Source: an uncultured Acidobacteriota bacterium (lineage in GTDB: Bacteria; Acidobacteriota; Vicinamibacteria; Vicinamibacterales; UBA2999). From it: a stretch of 49,654 nucleotides of DNA. The stretch covers positions 1-49,654 of the forward strand of contig CADEDM010000012.1 in assembly GCA_902826065.1 (NCBI GenBank). Direction: 5' to 3'. The notes below the pieces were generated by a model. The model saw only the letters and a list, made by a program, of their open reading frames with translations. It searched no databases and was not told the DNA's origin. The translations under genes and the position numbers were made by a program. The number at the start of each line of letters is the position of its first letter. Position 1 is the stretch's first letter. Shown one piece after another: positions 38,765-45,899 of this stretch.

Positions 38765-39768
38765 GCCACGTCCTCGATCGCCAGCGACGGCTGGTACTCC
38801 GGCAGCGAGACCTTGCTGCCGTCGAGGAACACCGACGTCTCGTAGCTGGCCATCCACAGGTTGTCGCGGAAGCGGCCGATCGCCGGCGGCACGCGCAGGC
38901 CGGCGGCGAGGTCGACCAGCATGCGCGGCAGGTCAGCCCCGGCGTGGATTGTCAGCGGGATGCCGCCCGAGAAGCGCGGGTTGATCTCGAAGATCACGGG
39001 CCGGCCGTCGACGAGACGGCACTGGATGTTCACGGCGCCGGCGAACTGCAGCGTGGCGGCGCACACGCGCGCCACCTGGATGAGCGCGGGGTCGTGCACC
39101 GTGCGGCCGCGGTCGGTGACCCCGGCGCGGATGACGTCGCGCAGGCGCGGCACGATGCTGAGGGGCTGCCCGGCGAAGTCGCAGAGCATGTCGATCGTGT
39201 ACTCGGGGCCCTCGAGGTAGGTCTGCACCACCGCGTCGGGCACGTAGTCACTGAAGAACGCCAACTCGCGGTCCGAGCGCACGGCGAAGGCGCCGACGCT
39301 GCCGCGGCCACGGCGCGGCTTGATGAACAGCGGATACGCGACGTCGGCCGGGACGGCGCCCGGTAGCCACGACTCGGCAGCGGCGATGCCACGGTCGCGC
39401 AGGTAGCGGCAGGTCGCGTACTTGTCTTCGCACAGCTCGGAGGTCTGCGCCGGCGAGACCGCGACGCGGATGCCGTGTTCGCGGAACTTCGCCACGGCAC
39501 GGCCGAACAGCACCAGTTCGTCGTCGATGGTCGGCACGACCAGGCTGACGCGCTCGCCCAGGCAGATCTCGAGGATGGCGTCGAGATAGCCCGGCGCCGC
39601 CGACAGCGGCACCTTGTAGGCGCGATTGGCGGCGTGCACCGACGGCGACAGCGGGTTGACGTCGGTGACGATGACGTTGCCGCCGCGATGGTTCGCGACG
39701 GCGCGCTGGAAGGCCCGGACCAGCGGCACGCGCCGCGAGCCGGCGGTGATGAGCACGTTAAGCGACAT
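38761..39768 (-). CDS. ATP-grasp enzyme (carbamoyl-phosphate-synthase-large-chain-like)
   Basis: A 335-residue ATP-grasp protein starting MSLNVLITAGSRRVPLVRAF (ATG 39768). A PreATP-grasp Rossmann-like part (1-~110) is followed by the ATP-grasp fold. Visible motifs are LCEDKYATCRYLRDRGI, the ATP-binding PLFIKPRRGRGSVGAFAV, YTIDMLCDFAGQPLSIVPRL and the metal-binding VIFEINPRFSGGIPLTIHAG. Proteins like this recur in nonulosonate and surface-sugar clusters and may ligate an amino acid, formyl or carbamoyl-type group. Its overlap with neuB upstream (11 bp) and with spsF downstream (4 bp) suggests it modifies the sugar before CMP activation. The exact substrate is unknown. Confidence 0.82.
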   Translation of the reverse strand: MSLNVLITAGSRRVPLVRAFQRAVANHRGGNVIVTDVNPLSPSVHAANRAYKVPLSAAPGYLDAILEICLGERVSLVVPTIDDELVLFGRAVAKFREHGIRVAVSPAQTSELCEDKYATCRYLRDRGIAAAESWLPGAVPADVAYPLFIKPRRGRGSVGAFAVRSDRELAFFSDYVPDAVVQTYLEGPEYTIDMLCDFAGQPLSIVPRLRDVIRAGVTDRGRTVHDPALIQVARVCAATLQFAGAVNIQCRLVDGRPVIFEINPRFSGGIPLTIHAGADLPRMLVDLAAGLRVPPAIGRFRDNLWMASYETSVFLDGSKVSLPEYQPSLAIEDVA

Positions 39769-40834
39769 GTTCGGTACCTCGATCGGCGACGGCGAGGTCG
39801 GTGGCCTGGAATGGCGCGCCGGCTTCGACCTCGCGCGGCAGCCGCTGCCCCACCAGCTCGCGCTGGCGATCGGCGGGCAGGCCGGTGGCGGGCCGCAGGG
39901 CGATGACGTCGTCGGACGTGACGATCTGACCGGCGGCGAGACGCCGCCGGGCGTAGAGGCCGCGGCGGCTGGCCTCGCGGTTACCGAGTTCCGCCGGCAG
40001 GCAGGTCTTGACGCCGCTGCCCAGCGCTGCCGTCGCGCGCGCGGCGGCGCGGACGATCGCCGCCAGTTCCGCTGGCGTGCTCGAGACGGCGGCGTCGATG
40101 CTGCCGTCGTTGGTGTCGAGCACGAGGTGCCGTTCATAGAGCGCCGCGCCCATGGCCACGGCCAGGGGCACGCCGAATCCGTCCTGCGCGTGATCCGACA
40201 GGCCGACGAGCGAGCGGCACGCCAGGCCGAGCGTCGCGATGGCGCGCAGGTTCTCGCTGCCCTTCGGCACCGGATACGCCGAGACGCAATGCAGGAGCGC
40301 CGTGCCGGCGGCGCCGGCGCGCCCGGCCCACTGCACCGCGCGCTGCGCCTCGACCAGCGACGCCATGCCGGTCGAGATGATCACCGGCAGGTGCGTCGCG
40401 CCGCAGCGCTGGATGAGACGCTCCCACGTGATGTCGCCGCTGGCGATCTTCCAGGCGTCGACGCCGACGCGGCCGAGCATGTCGACGGCGCGCTCCGAGA
40501 ACGGCGTGGCGATGAACGCCAGCCCCCGCTCACGCGCCCGTTCCGCGAGGCGCGCGTAGTCGGTCTCGGTCAGCTCGAAGTGCCGGAAGAAGTCGACCAT
40601 CGATGCGGCGTCGACGTGCATCGGCGCCGGAGCGCCCGGCCGCACGAGCTCGTCGGCGATCAGCGCCTGCACTTTCACCGCCGACGCGCCAGCCGCGGCG
40701 GCGGCGTCGACCAGCGCCAGGGCGCGGTCGATCGAACCGTCGTGGTTCAGGCCGATCTCGGCAATCACGAAGAGCGGCGCGTCGTCGCCGGCCAGCCGGC
40801 CGCCGATCCGCAGCCGCGTCGTCTCAGGCCACAT
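39758..40834 (-). CDS. neuB: NeuB-family nonulosonic acid synthase
   Basis: A 358-residue enzyme that condenses phosphoenolpyruvate with a six-carbon 2,4-diamino or 2-acetamido sugar to a nine-carbon acid. Motifs of the TIM barrel: FVIAEIGLNHDGSIDRAL, GASAVKVQ, LAFIATPFSERAVDML, AWKIASGDITW, VIISTGMAS, LLHCVSAYP, SDHAQDGFG, and RHLVLD where EKHFTLD is usual. A C-terminal SAF (antifreeze-like) domain (~290-350: RRGLYARRRLAAGQIVTSDD) completes the family layout. Whether the product is legionaminic, pseudaminic or another acid cannot be read from this gene alone; the Met-type dehydratase favours the legionaminic side. It overlaps both neighbours by 11 bp. Confidence 0.92.
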   Translation of the reverse strand: MWPETTRLRIGGRLAGDDAPLFVIAEIGLNHDGSIDRALALVDAAAAAGASAVKVQALIADELVRPGAPAPMHVDAASMVDFFRHFELTETDYARLAERARERGLAFIATPFSERAVDMLGRVGVDAWKIASGDITWERLIQRCGATHLPVIISTGMASLVEAQRAVQWAGRAGAAGTALLHCVSAYPVPKGSENLRAIATLGLACRSLVGLSDHAQDGFGVPLAVAMGAALYERHLVLDTNDGSIDAAVSSTPAELAAIVRAAARATAALGSGVKTCLPAELGNREASRRGLYARRRLAAGQIVTSDDVIALRPATGLPADRQRELVGQRLPREVEAGAPFQATDLAVADRGTEHVA

Positions 40835-41516
40835 GTGCCCTCCAGGGCGTGTCGAGCCGGGCGGCCAGCATCGGCACGTCGGCGAGTGACGACGCGATCG
40901 CGCCGGCGAAGAGCGGCGCAGTCACGGTCGCGGGGGACGGGGCCGGCAGCCAGATCGTGCGCAGGCCGGCGGCGTGGGCGCCGTCGATGTCGCGCACGGC
41001 GTCATCCCCGACGAACACCGCCACGGTGGGCGGCACGGCCAGGGCGCGGCAGGCGGCGAGAAATGGCGCGGGCTCGGGCTTCCCGAGGCCGCTGCCGTGT
41101 TCGGCGGCGTAGATCACGGCGTCGACCATCGGCTCGAGGCCGAGCGCGCGCACCTTGCGCGCCTGCACCGCGGGTTGGCCGTTGGTGACGAGGGCGATGC
41201 GCCAGCTCGTGCGCATCCGCCGCAGCACGAAGCGGCTGAGCTCCGGCAGGTGCAGATCGGGCACGTGCCGGCGGATGGCCTCGAGCAGGTCCGGCACCAC
41301 GTCGTCGGCACGTCCGCCATGCGCGGCCAGCGCCTGGAGCTCGCGCCCCGGCGTCGCCTGCGATGCGTGCTCGAGGACGTCGAGCGCCTCGGCCGCGGCG
41401 AGCCCCCACGCGTCGTCGACATGGCTCGCCACTGCGCGGAAGCCGCTGCGCCGGAACTGCGCCAGCGGATACAGCGTGTCGTCGAGATCGAAGAGCACGG
41501 CGCGGAGGCTACGCAT
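40824..41516 (-). CDS. HAD-family phosphatase
   Basis: A 230-residue haloacid-dehalogenase-superfamily hydrolase. Motif I is LFDLDDTLYP with D10 and D12, motif II is in ALVTNGQP, motif III is the Lys of GLGKPEPAPF, and motif IV is VFVGDDAVRDIDGAHAAG. The helical cap inserted after motif I makes it subclass I, like NeuNAc-9-phosphatase and glycolate phosphatase. It lies between the PseG-like gene (8-bp overlap) and neuB (11-bp overlap). It may dephosphorylate a phosphorylated nonulosonate or precursor, an activity not needed in the textbook bacterial pseudaminic or legionaminic routes. Confidence 0.88.
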   Translation of the reverse strand: MRSLRAVLFDLDDTLYPLAQFRRSGFRAVASHVDDAWGLAAAEALDVLEHASQATPGRELQALAAHGGRADDVVPDLLEAIRRHVPDLHLPELSRFVLRRMRTSWRIALVTNGQPAVQARKVRALGLEPMVDAVIYAAEHGSGLGKPEPAPFLAACRALAVPPTVAVFVGDDAVRDIDGAHAAGLRTIWLPAPSPATVTAPLFAGAIASSLADVPMLAARLDTPWRAHVA

Positions 41517-42480
41517 GCGCGCCTCCTTCGGCGAGCCGCGACAGCGCCTCGGCGATACGCGTGGCGCCGCGGCCGTCGACGAGCCGGCGTCCGGCAGCGG
41601 CGAGTTGCCGACGCGCCGCGTCGGCCGTCAGCAGCGCGGCGGCGCGGCTGCTGACGCGACCGGCGCCGTCGCTGTGGTGCAGCGGACCGCCGTCGACGAC
41701 GGCCCCGTGGCGCGCCAGCGCCCGGACGGCCGGCTGCTGCGCGGGCACGACGGACACGGCCACGGACGGCACACCCAGGGCGCAGGCTTCGTAGGCCGTC
41801 AGGCCGCCGGCGACGATCGCGACGTCCGCCGCGGCCAGCGCCGGCACGAGGGCCGACGACGCAATCCAGCGTCCGGCGGCCAGCACGGGACGCGACCGTG
41901 GGGTCGTGAACCCCGGCGCGACGCGGATGTCCGCGTCCGGCGCCAGCGCGGCGAGCCCGGCCACGAGCCCGGGGACGCGCGAGAACACATGGGCCCCACC
42001 GCCGACGGCGATGCAGACGCGCTGCCGTCCCGGCCGCGTGCGGCCGCGCAGGGCCGTGACTCGCGGGTCCACGACGGCGTAGCGGGGCCCGGCCAGATCG
42101 GCCTCGAAGCGGTCGGCGAGGATGCTGCCGTCGATCACGAGGTCGGCGTCGACGCGGCCGATGCCGCCGTCGCAGAGCGCCGCGACGCGGATGCCGCGCC
42201 GCCGGGCGGCTGCGACCCACGGGGCCGCGTGGCGGGGCGACGGGTCGTCGATCACGACGAGCGAGGGACGCAACGCGTCCAGGGCATGGAGCCCGCCCGC
42301 CAGCACGTCGATCCCCAGCCGGACCGCGGCGGCGCGCGTGCGGGCATCGCCGCGCACCGCCATGCGCGGCGTGATGCCGAGGGCACGAGCGATCGCCCGG
42401 CACCGGGCCAGGTGGCCGAATCCCCGACGCGGGCCCGCCGACACGCGGAACACGACGGTCATGTGACGGTTAATCGACAT
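41509..42480 (-). CDS. PseG/SpsG-like UDP-sugar hydrolase
   Basis: A 323-residue GT-B-fold protein of the PseG/SpsG group, which hydrolyses the UDP-activated diamino sugar to release the NeuB substrate. Family marks: VVFRVSAGPRRGFGHLARCR (the G-x-GH loop with its catalytic His), LVVIDDPSPRHAAP, VCIAVGGGAHV and AIVAGGLTAYEACALGVPSV. ATG 42480 shares a base with the aminotransferase stop (TGATG). A second ATG six codons later (42462) is possible and would start at MTVVFR, nearer to the usual family N-terminus. Overlap with the HAD gene is 8 bp. Confidence 0.86.
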   Translation of the reverse strand: MSINRHMTVVFRVSAGPRRGFGHLARCRAIARALGITPRMAVRGDARTRAAAVRLGIDVLAGGLHALDALRPSLVVIDDPSPRHAAPWVAAARRRGIRVAALCDGGIGRVDADLVIDGSILADRFEADLAGPRYAVVDPRVTALRGRTRPGRQRVCIAVGGGAHVFSRVPGLVAGLAALAPDADIRVAPGFTTPRSRPVLAAGRWIASSALVPALAAADVAIVAGGLTAYEACALGVPSVAVSVVPAQQPAVRALARHGAVVDGGPLHHSDGAGRVSSRAAALLTADAARRQLAAAGRRLVDGRGATRIAEALSRLAEGGAHA

Positions 42481-43646
42481 CACCGCGTCCTGACCGGAAT
42501 TGCACGGCGCAGCGTCTCGACGACGCGCCAGGCCTCGTCGTCGGGCATCCCGCCGCCGAGCGGCAGCGAGATCACCTGGTCGGAGACGTGCTCCGCATTC
42601 GGGAACATGCCGCGCGTCAGGCGATAGCGCTCGCGGTAATAGGGGTGCAGGTGCAGCACACGGAAGTGCACGCTGGTCGCGATCCCGGCCTGTGCCAGGT
42701 GTGCCACGAGCGCATCGCGCTCCCACCCGGTGGCGGGGTCGACCAGGACCGAATAGAGGTGACGGGCGTGGACGTCGCCGGCCGGCACCGGCGCCGGCCG
42801 CACGAGCGGCAGGTCGGCCAGCCCCTCGTCGTAGATCCGCCACACCGACTCGCGGCGGGCGGTGCGCGCCGGGATGCCGCGCAGTTGATGCAGGCCGAGC
42901 GCGGCCTGCAGGTCCATCATGTTGTACTTGAAGCCCGGAAAGAGCACGTCGTAGTGCGGACTGCCGGCCTCGCGATAGCGGGCCCAGCCATCGCGCGAGA
43001 TGCCGTGCTGCGAGGCCGTCCGCACGAACGTGGCCACCTGGGCCGAGGGCGTGGTGAGCATGCCGCCCTCCCCCGTCGTCAGGTTCTTGGTCGCGTAGAA
43101 GCTGAAACAGGTCGCGTCGGCGGTGCTGCCGATCTTCCGGCCGGCCGACACCGCTTCCACCGCGTGGGCGGCGTCTTCGATCACGACGAGCCGGCGCGCA
43201 TCGGCGACGGCGCGGAACGCAGCGACGTCGACGGCGCGGCCACCGAAGTGCACCGGGATGAGGGCGCGGGTGCGCGATGTCACCGCCGCGGCCGCCGCCT
43301 CGGGCGCCAGGTTCCACGTGTCGGGGTCGACGTCCGCGAAGATCGGCGTCGCCCCGGCGTGGATGGCCACGTTCGCCGTGGCGCAGAACGTCAGCGGCGA
43401 GGTCACGACCTCGTCGCCGCCGCCGATCTCGAACGCCAGCAGCGCGAGATGCAGCGCCGCCGTGCACGAGTTCAGCGCCACCGCGTGCGGCGCGCCGCTG
43501 TAGGCGGCGAACGCGGTCTCGAATTGCTTCACGCGCGGTCCGGTCGAGAGCCAGCCCGACTCGAGCGCGGCGACGACCTCGGCGATCTCGTCCGGCCCGA
43601 TGACGGGCGGCGCGAATCGCACGGGCGTCTGGGCCGGCACGCTCAT
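42480..43646 (-). CDS. DegT/DnrJ/EryC1/StrS-family sugar aminotransferase (PseC/LegC/SpsC role)
   Basis: A 388-residue PLP enzyme that transaminates the 4-keto-6-deoxy sugar made by the dehydratase. PLP contacts visible are NSCTAALHLAL, VTSPLTFCATANVAI, D158 in VVIEDAAHA, and the Schiff-base Lys K187 in CFSFYATKNLTTGEGGML. The substrate-side motifs PGFKYNMMDLQAALGLHQL and HFRVLHLHPYYRERY are typical of PseC-like members. ATG 43646 shares its A with the TGA of the preceding gene. The frame continuing to 43964 is Arg-rich sequence inside that gene and is not used. Confidence 0.92.
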   Translation of the reverse strand: MSVPAQTPVRFAPPVIGPDEIAEVVAALESGWLSTGPRVKQFETAFAAYSGAPHAVALNSCTAALHLALLAFEIGGGDEVVTSPLTFCATANVAIHAGATPIFADVDPDTWNLAPEAAAAAVTSRTRALIPVHFGGRAVDVAAFRAVADARRLVVIEDAAHAVEAVSAGRKIGSTADATCFSFYATKNLTTGEGGMLTTPSAQVATFVRTASQHGISRDGWARYREAGSPHYDVLFPGFKYNMMDLQAALGLHQLRGIPARTARRESVWRIYDEGLADLPLVRPAPVPAGDVHARHLYSVLVDPATGWERDALVAHLAQAGIATSVHFRVLHLHPYYRERYRLTRGMFPNAEHVSDQVISLPLGGGMPDDEAWRVVETLRRAIPVRTR

Positions 43647-44158
43647 CAGTGCCACGCCTCGCTGCCGGGGACGATGCGGCCGCGGCCCGCGACCGGTGTG
43701 CCGCCGGCGAGCAGCGCCGCGCTCAGGTGCACCGCGGTCTTCGCGCCCTCGATGCCTTCGATCTCGAGCACCGGCGAACGCCAGTGCAGGCCGGTGGGCG
43801 TCCACGGCGTGCCGTCGGCCGCTTCCACCTGCACTTCGCCGACGATGCCGCCGTCGAGGTCGACGATCTGCACGCGGCGGTTGCCGTAGTCGGCCACCGC
43901 CAGCCACAGGGCGTCGGCCGAGTCGAGCGGCAGGCGCTCGCCCGCGAACTCGGGCCGCACGCACACGACGTCGAGCGGCGTGTCGAGACAGCCGGGACGG
44001 CGGCCGTGCTCGCCGAACACCTTCAGCACCTGGCCGTCGTCGTCGCTGACGACGAGACGGTGGCCGAGGGTGTCGCAGCGCACGCGCAGCGCACGGCCGG
44101 TGTGGCCGAAGAAGATGGTGCTGGTCCCGGGGGCGGGGTGTTCACAGATGACGTTCAT
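43646..44158 (-). CDS. Small NHL-repeat-like beta protein, unknown function
   Basis: A 170-residue protein with beta-propeller-type strands: HRLVVSDDDGQVLKVFGEHG and WLAVADYGNRRVQIVDLDGG, the latter a good NHL repeat (xxxxDxxNxRVQVFdxxG). Only two to three blades can be seen, too few for a closed propeller, so it may oligomerise or complement another protein. The extra C-terminal region of Maf has similar strands (LFVSTASGDVLRFDRL). No signal peptide. It is coupled to the aminotransferase by TGATG and to the upstream gene by a 4-bp overlap, which suggests a role in the same pathway, but I cannot assign one. Confidence 0.65.
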   Translation of the reverse strand: MNVICEHPAPGTSTIFFGHTGRALRVRCDTLGHRLVVSDDDGQVLKVFGEHGRRPGCLDTPLDVVCVRPEFAGERLPLDSADALWLAVADYGNRRVQIVDLDGGIVGEVQVEAADGTPWTPTGLHWRSPVLEIEGIEGAKTAVHLSAALLAGGTPVAGRGRIVPGSEAWH

Positions 44159-44766
44159 GCCGCAGCTCTCAGGCGAATGGGGGTGAGCACATCGCTCCAG
44201 CCCGCCACCGCGGGAGCGAGATCCTGATCGAGCGCTTCGGCGACGCCGGCGGGGTCGCCGGCGGTCTGGCGCGCGACCAGCGTCGCGAGCGCGCGTTCGA
44301 TGCGTCCGCAGCCACCGGCCAGCGCGCGATCGGCCATCGGGTCGGCCCCGAGTGAGACCGCCGCGGTGGTCGTGGCCGCCGCCGTCAGCGTCATCAACGA
44401 CTGCAGCGCCACGATCAGGGCGCCCAGTTGTTCGGGAGCGTCGGGAGCGCCGTTACGCACCGCCGCGGCCGTCAGGCGCACGCCGGTCACGAGTTCGGGA
44501 AGGCTGTCGCTGGCCGCATCCACCGACGCGCGCAGGAGCGCCACGGCGTCCTCGGCCTCGACGTCGATGCGTGCAATCGTGTCCAGGGACGCACGGGCGA
44601 CCTCGGGCTCACGGAATGACGGCTGGTCGACACCGTCGAATCGGACCGCCGTCACCACGCGCCGCTCGCGCTCGAGGCGCCGTTCCAGCGCCTGCAGCAG
44701 CGCTCCCCATGTTTCCGGCCGGTTTTCGAAGGATTCCGGCCGATCGTTGACCAGGCAGTCCGCCAT
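44155..44766 (-). CDS. Helical protein of unknown function, first gene of the glycosylation run
   Basis: A 203-residue protein, not recognised. The start is ATG 44766, with GGAGA 9 bp upstream and a sigma-54-like site at 44793-44808. It is almost entirely helical (WGALLQALERRLERERRVVT; SLDTIARIDVEAEDAVALLR; IERALATLVARQTAGDPAGV) with no signal peptide or membrane segment and no Cys-rich motif. Size and helix content recall flagellar chaperones such as FlgN or FliS-like proteins, and it is divergent from flagellin with a shared 162-bp control region. A role in presenting flagellin to the glycosylation enzymes is only a guess. Confidence 0.6.
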   Translation of the reverse strand: MADCLVNDRPESFENRPETWGALLQALERRLERERRVVTAVRFDGVDQPSFREPEVARASLDTIARIDVEAEDAVALLRASVDAASDSLPELVTGVRLTAAAVRNGAPDAPEQLGALIVALQSLMTLTAAATTTAAVSLGADPMADRALAGGCGRIERALATLVARQTAGDPAGVAEALDQDLAPAVAGWSDVLTPIRLRAAA

Positions 44767-44792
44767 GTGTCGAGTCTCCGGCTGCCTCCAAG

Positions 44793-44808
44793 AGCCGCTT
44801 TCGTGCCA
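44793..44808 (-). promoter_or_regulatory. Sigma-54-like promoter at the head of the glycosylation run
   Basis: Minus strand TGGCACG-AAAG-CGGCT (44808 to 44793). The -24 box is perfect, the -12 box keeps GC and the final T, and spacing GG-N10-GC is exact (10 of 12). The predicted start is near 44782, giving a leader of about 15 nt that just includes the GGAGA ribosome site before ATG 44766. Confidence 0.58.
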
Positions 44809-44825
44809 GGTGACGGCGACCCGAT

Positions 44826-44852
44826 TCAAGAACCCCGGGCGATGCCCGATTA
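44826..44852 (+). promoter_or_regulatory. FliA (sigma-28)-like promoter of flagellin
   Basis: TCAA (44826-44829), 15 bp, CCCGATTA (44845-44852), against TAAA-N15-GCCGATAA. The predicted start is near 44859, leaving a leader of about 70 nt before ATG 44929. It points away from the sigma-54-like site 18 bp to its left. Confidence 0.68.
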
Positions 44853-44861
44853 CCTCCCCGA

Positions 44862-44923
44862 CGCGAGGAACGCACTCCTCGCGCCAGGCCGGCAGGGACG
44901 CCGGCCCGGACTCACGGAGGAGA
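44862..44923 (+). promoter_or_regulatory. Flagellin leader: two hairpins and GGA motifs, candidate CsrA target
   Basis: Hairpin 1 (44862-44883): CGCGAGGA pairs with TCCTCGCG, loop ACGCAC. Hairpin 2 (44887-44906): GGCCGGC pairs with GCCGGCC, loop AGGGAC. The loop contains ANGGA, the CsrA core, presented in a hairpin loop as in known targets. The Shine-Dalgarno GGAGGAGA (44916-44923) is preceded by AC, making a second ANGGA, 10-12 nt after hairpin 2. A CsrA dimer bridging both would block ribosome access to flagellin mRNA. csrA itself is at 49423-49654. Confidence 0.6.
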
Positions 44924-44928
44924 CTCAG

Positions 44929-45726
44929 ATGGCTTCGTTCTCAGTTGTCAGCAACATCTCGGCGTCCAACGCCCAGGCCAACCTCAACACCACCAACATC
45001 GGACTGCAGAAGGCTCTCGCGCGTCTGTCGAGCGGCTTCCGTATCAACCAGGCCGGTGACGACGCGGCGGGCCTCGCCGTGGCCAACGCCTACCGCTCGG
45101 ACGTCGCGGTCCTCAACCAGGGCATGCGCAACGCCAGCGACGGCCTCTCGACCCTGCAGATCAAGAACGGCGCGCTCGACAACATCAGCACGCTGCTCGA
45201 CCGCATGGCGACCCTGGCGACGCAGTCGGCGTCGGCGGGCTTCACCGGCAGCCGCGCGACCCTGGACCAGGAATTCCAGGACGTCATCTCGGAAATCTCG
45301 CGTGAAGTCGGCGTGGCCGGCCTCGCCACGTCGCAGGGCTTCTCGGTGTTCGTGAGCTCGGGCAGCAACGGCACCGTGGGCGGCACGGTCGGCGCGGCCG
45401 ACACGACCACGCTCGGCGTCGCCGGCCTCAGCGTCGCCTCGGCGGCAGGCGCCTCCGCGGCGGTCACGGCCATCACCGGCGCGGTGGCCACGGTCGGCAC
45501 CGTGGTCGGCAGCGTGGGTTCGATCCAGAACCGCCTGCAGTACGCGATCGGCCTGGCGCAGAGCCAGTCGGTCAACACCCGCGCTGCCGAAAGCCGCATC
45601 CGCGACGCGAACATGGCCGAGGAATCGGCCAACCTCACCCGCTACAACATCATGACGCAGAGCGGCATCGCGGCGTTGGCCCAGGCCAACCAGCAGAGCG
45701 GCGCCGTCCTGTCGCTGCTCCGCTAA
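44929..45726 (+). CDS. fliC: Flagellin
   Basis: The flagellar filament subunit, 265 residues. ATG 44929 has a strong GGAGGAGA ribosome site. N-terminal D0/D1 (1-~140): SVVSNISASNAQANLNTTNI, LSSGFRINQAGDDAAGLAVA, NQGMRNASDGLSTLQIKNGA. C-terminal D1/D0 (~200-265): IQNRLQYAIGLAQSQSVNTR, AESRIRDANMAEESANLTRY, ending QQSGAVLSLLR. The variable surface region is only ~55 residues and unusually rich in Ser, Thr, Gly, Val and Ala, offering many O-glycosylation sites for Maf. It is preceded by a FliA-like promoter and a CsrA-type leader, and closed by a strong terminator. It is the likely acceptor of the glycan made by the opposite-strand genes. Confidence 0.97.
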   Translation: MASFSVVSNISASNAQANLNTTNIGLQKALARLSSGFRINQAGDDAAGLAVANAYRSDVAVLNQGMRNASDGLSTLQIKNGALDNISTLLDRMATLATQSASAGFTGSRATLDQEFQDVISEISREVGVAGLATSQGFSVFVSSGSNGTVGGTVGAADTTTLGVAGLSVASAAGASAAVTAITGAVATVGTVVGSVGSIQNRLQYAIGLAQSQSVNTRAAESRIRDANMAEESANLTRYNIMTQSGIAALAQANQQSGAVLSLLR

Positions 45727-45753
45727 ACGCTGAGCGGGTCACCGCACTGAAGC

Positions 45754-45782
45754 CCGGGCAGGCGCGTCACGCGCCTGCCCGG
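45754..45782 (+). terminator. Strong hairpin terminator after flagellin
   Basis: A 13-bp perfect stem CCGGGCAGGCGCG / CGCGCCTGCCCGG with loop TCA, starting 27 bp after the flagellin stop and followed by CGTTTCATAT. The T-run is short but the stem is very stable. It separates the FliA-driven flagellin message from the fliD unit. Confidence 0.85.
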
Positions 45783-45835
45783 CGTTTCATATAGCGGCGA
45801 ATCGTCCGGCCCGCGCGGCGCGGCCGTGCCGGATC

Positions 45836-45851
45836 TGGCAACGAATTCGCA
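45836..45851 (+). promoter_or_regulatory. Sigma-54-like promoter of fliD-fliS
   Basis: TGGCAAC-GAAT-TCGCA, 9 of 12 defined positions with exact GG-N10-GC spacing, located between the flagellin terminator and fliD. The predicted start is near 45862, leaving a ~38-nt leader that holds a run of GGA triplets (45884-45896) overlapping the ribosome site. Confidence 0.5.
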
Positions 45852-45899
45852 CGACATCGAGGGGACCGCCAGCACCACGCAGCGGAGGAAGGAGGACGT

